From a virus, in the IMG/VR virus record IMGVR_UViG_3300046009_004793, positions 1-64,000 of that record: a DNA stretch of 64,000 nucleotides, one strand, 5' to 3'. Every line of letters begins with the position of its first letter. Within the stretch, counting starts at the first letter, position 1. The notes under the pieces are model-generated. The model searched no databases. It was given only the letters and a program-made list of their open reading frames with translations, and was not told the DNA's origin. Below, piece by piece: positions 60,442 through 64,000 of this stretch. The position numbers and the translations under genes are program-made.

Positions 60442-63248
60442 TATAGAATATTCCTTAGTAAGTCAGGTACTTTCCATAATTTATATGAATCACTTGTTGA
60501 ATCTGGATATAATCCATCACATCGCATTGCTCGAATTGGTCTAATTTTTAATTCTTCTGTTCTATTTTCTTTTTTAACCTTATAGTTTTCTATTTGTCCA
60601 GAAGAATCAAAATACATTCCCCAAGCAACAGAACCATGTTCTGGTTTTCCTGATGTATAAATTCCTTCTCCGGTGATACCAGTGTCGAATGAACCAGTCG
60701 AAGACCAGTGCCATCCATATAAAGGAATACCATTGTTTGCAAGAAGATATTGATTCACGTTAAAACCATAATATTTATTTGTTGAATCATTTACCGTATT
60801 AGCCGCAATAAATGCTAGTTCATCGTGACTAGGAATGTACCAATCGCTTAGTTGCTCTGGATTTGCGGTTAAACCATGAGAGTTTTGATAATCATTATTA
60901 TCAAATAGTTTTAGCGCCCACAAAGAGTTCATTGTTATACCGGCGGCAAATTCATCATATGTGAAAATAGAACTACTATTAATCTTTAAGTAATTTGCAT
61001 TATCTGCACATAACATTCGAATAGTATTGTAGAGTCCCCAATTTCTGTGCCATAATCCATTTGAAGTTTTTATATTTCTTGCAAAAAGTCTAGCAATTGG
61101 ATCTGTACCATTTTTTCTAGTAGAATAGCAAGTTTGGAAAGTGTTTGTTTTTATGTTATCTAAACTCTCTCCAGTTATTCCATAAAATCCTTCACCATAT
61201 TGTAAATATTCTTTTTCATAAGTTTTATCTAAGAATGTAAAATCACTATAAGAATTATAAATTGGAGACAACATTGGACCCCATGCAATACCACTGCCAT
61301 ACCATGCAAATTCTTCTTTGAATACTTCCTCTTGAGTTGGATTTACTCCATTTAGATCTCTGTCTACCGATGCAGGGTAAAGAGAAACTATTATGTAATA
61401 TGAGTCTGTATCTTTTCTTCTTAACGCGGCACATGTTTCTCCGGTAAATCCATATCCGATGTAATCACACTCGCTTTGATAATAATGACTCGTTGTTTCT
61501 CCACCAAACATAAAATCTGCGGTGCTTCCGTGCCGCGAGAATGCATGTCTTGCTCCTAATATTTTTGATTTGTTTGGACTATACACACCAACCACCATTC
61601 CACCACCAAACAAATCTCCAGGTTTTAGTGGTGTCTCTAAAAATCCTCCACAACGTAAAGATGAATTACATGTAATACCGGAGCAAGATGAATTTGTTCC
61701 AAAATAGTAACCACCATTTTCGAAACAAGTTTCTGCTGTAGAATTTGTGCATGTTCCTGTTGAAGTGCAACATGCACCGGTTCCAGTTGAACACACAGGA
61801 TCTTTAGAATTTGCAACACATGAAATTGCTTTTCCTAAGAAATTTCCGCCGCTTAAAATACAATCAATTTGTGTCTTAGAGGTGCAATTTCCTTTTCCAT
61901 CACAACATGCCCCTCTATCTTCAAAACATTCAGAACAATCCACGGTTGAACATATAGTTTCAATTCCATTAAAAACTGCTTGTGTTGAATTATTATTCAA
62001 AGCCAAACAATCATCTACTGATATATTTTCTAAGCAGTATGTGTTTACTTTTCCATCTATAGTATTTTTTACGCAGCAAGAACCATTTTGTTGAGAACAC
62101 AAATACGATCCAGTTATTCCACAAGTAGTTCCTGCTCCCGCAAAGAAGCCATCACAGAATTCGTATGTTGTATATGTGCAACCACTAACGCCAGTGCAGC
62201 AAGCACCTGTCATTCCATTATAACTTTGTAATATTCTTTGTGCTTGTAATGGTAATTGCTGATTTAAATCTGCACAGAAAAAATCATCCACATTACTATT
62301 TTTTCCAAAAATATAACCATAATATTGTGAATTTATATTAACAAAGTGTATTACTATATTTTGATTTTGTAATGGGCATGGAATTTTATTAAAAGGAAAC
62401 ACGACAGGTATACCAGAACCGTATTCAAATTCTGGAGGTATAAAAGTAGTTAACCAGTTTCCGTTTTGAAGATGCAACGAAAAAGAATTAATTATACTGC
62501 TGTCTTGTATACTAATAGTATTAACACCTTCGAAAGACTGATTACGGAAATTTTCTAAATCAGCAGAAAGTATTTTAGATCTACTAGATCTTTCTGATGT
62601 GGTTGGGTATATAAACCAAAGAGGTGTTTGAGTAATATTAAATGGTTTATCATTAGTACCATAAATTGGAGATTCTGTTTTTTCAAATACATTTGCTTTA
62701 TTGATTTTAATAGACTGTGCTAGTTTTCCGTATTTTGCAGAACCTAATGTTGCACCCACTAAATTTCCACCACCATCAGTTGCCAAAATATCTGTAAGTT
62801 CACCATAAAGATGGGTATATGTTCCATCATAGCGATCAACATTAACCAAAATTTCTCTGTTTGAATTTTGATTCGTAAGTTCTATTGAAGAACGAATTCC
62901 AGTAGTTCCCTCTAATTTTCTTATTACTACTGTTTGTTGTGATGGAATGCTACTTTTAAAAATGTAACCAGTTCCTGTTGAACCAGTTTTTCCATCCATT
63001 AATATGGAAGTATTTCCAGTTATGCCTTTAAATAAACCAGTTGCAGCAAAAGTAATTCCATTTTGAAATGTGCTTATGAGCGTATAACCAGATAAAGTTA
63101 TGCTAGCAAATCTTAAAAATGCAGTTGCACCAGTTGGCCCTGCTAGATCATTTCCTCTTGGGCCCTGAGGACCAGTGCTTCCGGTTGCACCATAAACCGT
63201 GATGCCTTTTATGGATTTAAACTGGCTACTACCACGAATTGATGGCAT
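60441..63248 (-). CDS. Cysteine-rich collagen-like adhesin (935 aa)
   Basis: Same plan as its neighbour: triplets at ~19-42 (G-S-T-G-P-Q-G-P-R-G), beta domain with T-G-L-F-K-G-I-T-G near 72-80, four Cys repeats at ~348-535 (the last two are G-A-C-C-D-G-K-G-N-C and G-A-C-C-T-S-T-G-T-C), then a lectin-like half. D-W-Y-I-P-S-H-D-E-L near 805, H-W-S-S-T-G-S near 850 and I-R-P-I-R-A-M-R-C near 905 match the DUF1566-like pattern. AGGAA precedes the ATG. I infer receptor or surface-glycan binding. Confidence 0.75.
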   Translation of the reverse strand: MPSIRGSSQFKSIKGITVYGATGSTGPQGPRGNDLAGPTGATAFLRFASITLSGYTLISTFQNGITFAATGLFKGITGNTSILMDGKTGSTGTGYIFKSSIPSQQTVVIRKLEGTTGIRSSIELTNQNSNREILVNVDRYDGTYTHLYGELTDILATDGGGNLVGATLGSAKYGKLAQSIKINKANVFEKTESPIYGTNDKPFNITQTPLWFIYPTTSERSSRSKILSADLENFRNQSFEGVNTISIQDSSIINSFSLHLQNGNWLTTFIPPEFEYGSGIPVVFPFNKIPCPLQNQNIVIHFVNINSQYYGYIFGKNSNVDDFFCADLNQQLPLQAQRILQSYNGMTGACCTGVSGCTYTTYEFCDGFFAGAGTTCGITGSYLCSQQNGSCCVKNTIDGKVNTYCLENISVDDCLALNNNSTQAVFNGIETICSTVDCSECFEDRGACCDGKGNCTSKTQIDCILSGGNFLGKAISCVANSKDPVCSTGTGACCTSTGTCTNSTAETCFENGGYYFGTNSSCSGITCNSSLRCGGFLETPLKPGDLFGGGMVVGVYSPNKSKILGARHAFSRHGSTADFMFGGETTSHYYQSECDYIGYGFTGETCAALRRKDTDSYYIIVSLYPASVDRDLNGVNPTQEEVFKEEFAWYGSGIAWGPMLSPIYNSYSDFTFLDKTYEKEYLQYGEGFYGITGESLDNIKTNTFQTCYSTRKNGTDPIARLFARNIKTSNGLWHRNWGLYNTIRMLCADNANYLKINSSSIFTYDEFAAGITMNSLWALKLFDNNDYQNSHGLTANPEQLSDWYIPSHDELAFIAANTVNDSTNKYYGFNVNQYLLANNGIPLYGWHWSSTGSFDTGITGEGIYTSGKPEHGSVAWGMYFDSSGQIENYKVKKENRTEELKIRPIRAMRCDGLYPDSTSDSYKLWKVPDLLRNIL

Positions 63249-63249
63249 T

Positions 63250-64000
63250 TTAGATTCCTAATTTTTGTTCTAGAACTTGTATTCTTGCTTCAAGATCCAC
63301 CAATTTAGAATCTACGTTTGCGATATTTTCCGTTGACATCGTACCACCAATCACTAGATTATTAAAATTTACATTTTCTGGTAGATATGAGACTACTGTA
63401 TCTGGTTTGACACGAAGTAAAGTTTTAGTGGAAAAATCTAAAACTTGAGTAGATGTTCCGACTTTTGCATCAACATTTAGTGAAATTTTTGGTGTTTTAA
63501 AATGTGTAATTTCACCAGAAGTTACAGTTACTTTTGTGAGATTTGCAACTGGTTCTGATATCTCATATGTTGAATAAAAAGAACTCCATAAAATTTCATT
63601 TGTAGAATTGTGTTCTACAATTATGTAATTTTCAACAGTGTTTGCACTTATAACCAATGCGTATGCTCCAACTCCTCTTTTTGTTGTAGGATTAAGTGGT
63701 CTTATTGATTTTCCAACCAATCCTGATACAAAAGAAACAGATCCATTTACAGATAATTTTTCGTAAGAGCCATAACTAGTTCCATAAAGTGCATACGCAG
63801 AAGAGTATTCGGAGACTGATAAAAACTGAGGAATACTTGTATCAACCCATCCCTCTGGAACAGAAGAACCAGAATCTACAACTTTTATGTCTCCAATTGT
63901 CGATTCAGAACTTCTTACTGTAAAATCTGATGCTTCCGATGACTCGTATCCAAGATAATTAATTACAACCGAGTTATAGTTTGTTCCGGCAACTGGACAC
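63250..64000 (-). CDS. Structural protein with C-terminal coiled coil, 5' end outside window
   Basis: The frame is open from the right edge to TAG/TAA at 63250, giving the last 249 residues. No ATG is needed inside the window; an internal TTG at 63720 is not convincing as a start. The visible part is beta-rich (Y-N-S-V-V-I-N-Y-L-G-Y, W-V-D-T-S-I-P-Q-F, Y-A-L-Y-G-T-S-Y-G-S-Y). It ends with a heptad coiled coil (V-D-S-K-L-V-D-L-E-A-R-I-Q-V-L-E-Q-K-L) of the kind that trimerises phage fibres. It heads the adhesin block. Family not recognised. Confidence 0.65.
   Translation of the reverse strand, partial: CPVAGTNYNSVVINYLGYESSEASDFTVRSSESTIGDIKVVDSGSSVPEGWVDTSIPQFLSVSEYSSAYALYGTSYGSYEKLSVNGSVSFVSGLVGKSIRPLNPTTKRGVGAYALVISANTVENYIIVEHNSTNEILWSSFYSTYEISEPVANLTKVTVTSGEITHFKTPKISLNVDAKVGTSTQVLDFSTKTLLRVKPDTVVSYLPENVNFNNLVIGGTMSTENIANVDSKLVDLEARIQVLEQKLGI

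Noticed and set aside
57493-63248. Diversity-generating retroelement acting on lectin-like C-termini
   Set aside because: DUF1566/C-lectin-like ends are typical DGR targets, but I see no reverse transcriptase, template repeat or adenine-biased variable repeat in the window.
63250-63720. Complete 156-aa gene starting at TTG 63720
   Set aside because: The frame stays open to the right edge with continuous protein-like sequence, so this is the end of a longer gene.
1-64000. tRNA, rRNA, integrase or IS elements
   Set aside because: Gaps between genes are almost all under 140 nt and none shows a cloverleaf, terminal repeat pair or transposase motif.

Overview
The window is part of a T4-like myovirus genome (Tevenvirinae-type core). 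Essentially every gene lies on the minus strand, so transcription runs from position 64000 toward 1. The evidence is an almost unbroken T4 core order, read in the direction of transcription: neck gp13, gp14, sheath stabilizer gp15, terminase gp16-gp17, sheath gp18, tube gp19, portal gp20, prohead-core genes, protease gp21, scaffold gp22, major capsid gp23, gp3, uvsY, uvsW, late sigma gp55, gp47, gp46, RNase H, clamp gp45, clamp loader gp44-gp62 and the repressor regA. The DNA is AT-rich, densely packed and full of 1-17 nt gene overlaps. I see no tRNA, rRNA, CRISPR, IS element or photosynthesis gene. The host cannot be named from the sequence; a Gram-negative aquatic bacterium is my inference.

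Layout. (1) 64000-50353: a gene cut by the window edge, then four very large cysteine-rich virion or adhesin proteins with short collagen-like starts and, in three of them, a C-terminal lectin-like (DUF1566-like) end. (2) 50347-36087: a Cys-cluster protein and the head, neck, tail and packaging block ending with gp23, a strong terminator, and gp3. (3) 36066-22506: recombination, replication and late-transcription genes, interrupted by a PLP-enzyme/DNA-methyltransferase/unknown/carbohydrate-binding-like cassette at 26131-29925. (4) 22504-5286: a 17 kb accessory glycan cassette with ten glycosyltransferase-like genes, a sulfotransferase, a sugar C-methyltransferase, three SDR enzymes, an E1-type 3-dehydratase, an acetolactate-synthase-like ThDP enzyme, a NeuB-cupin fusion and a HAD phosphatase. 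(5) 5257-1: a small structural protein, a 40-aa gene, a collagen-like fibre, a further structural protein and a partial gene of clearly higher G+C running off the left edge.

How it works together. The core genes build and fill the particle, and gp55 with gp45 should drive late promoters. I find eight NATAAATA boxes plus one weaker match in front of structural or late genes. Two (gp3 and uvsW) sit exactly 5 nt from the AUG and predict leaderless messages. One (before 5257) overlaps the 5' arm of a hairpin that buries a Shine-Dalgarno, which recalls T4 lysozyme control. Two sigma70-like promoters (TTGACT-N16-TATAAT) precede uvsY and RNase H. The glycan cassette encodes several steps of a 3,6-dideoxy, possibly branched, sugar pathway. 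With the adhesins it suggests heavy investment in surface glycans, on either the virion or the infected cell.
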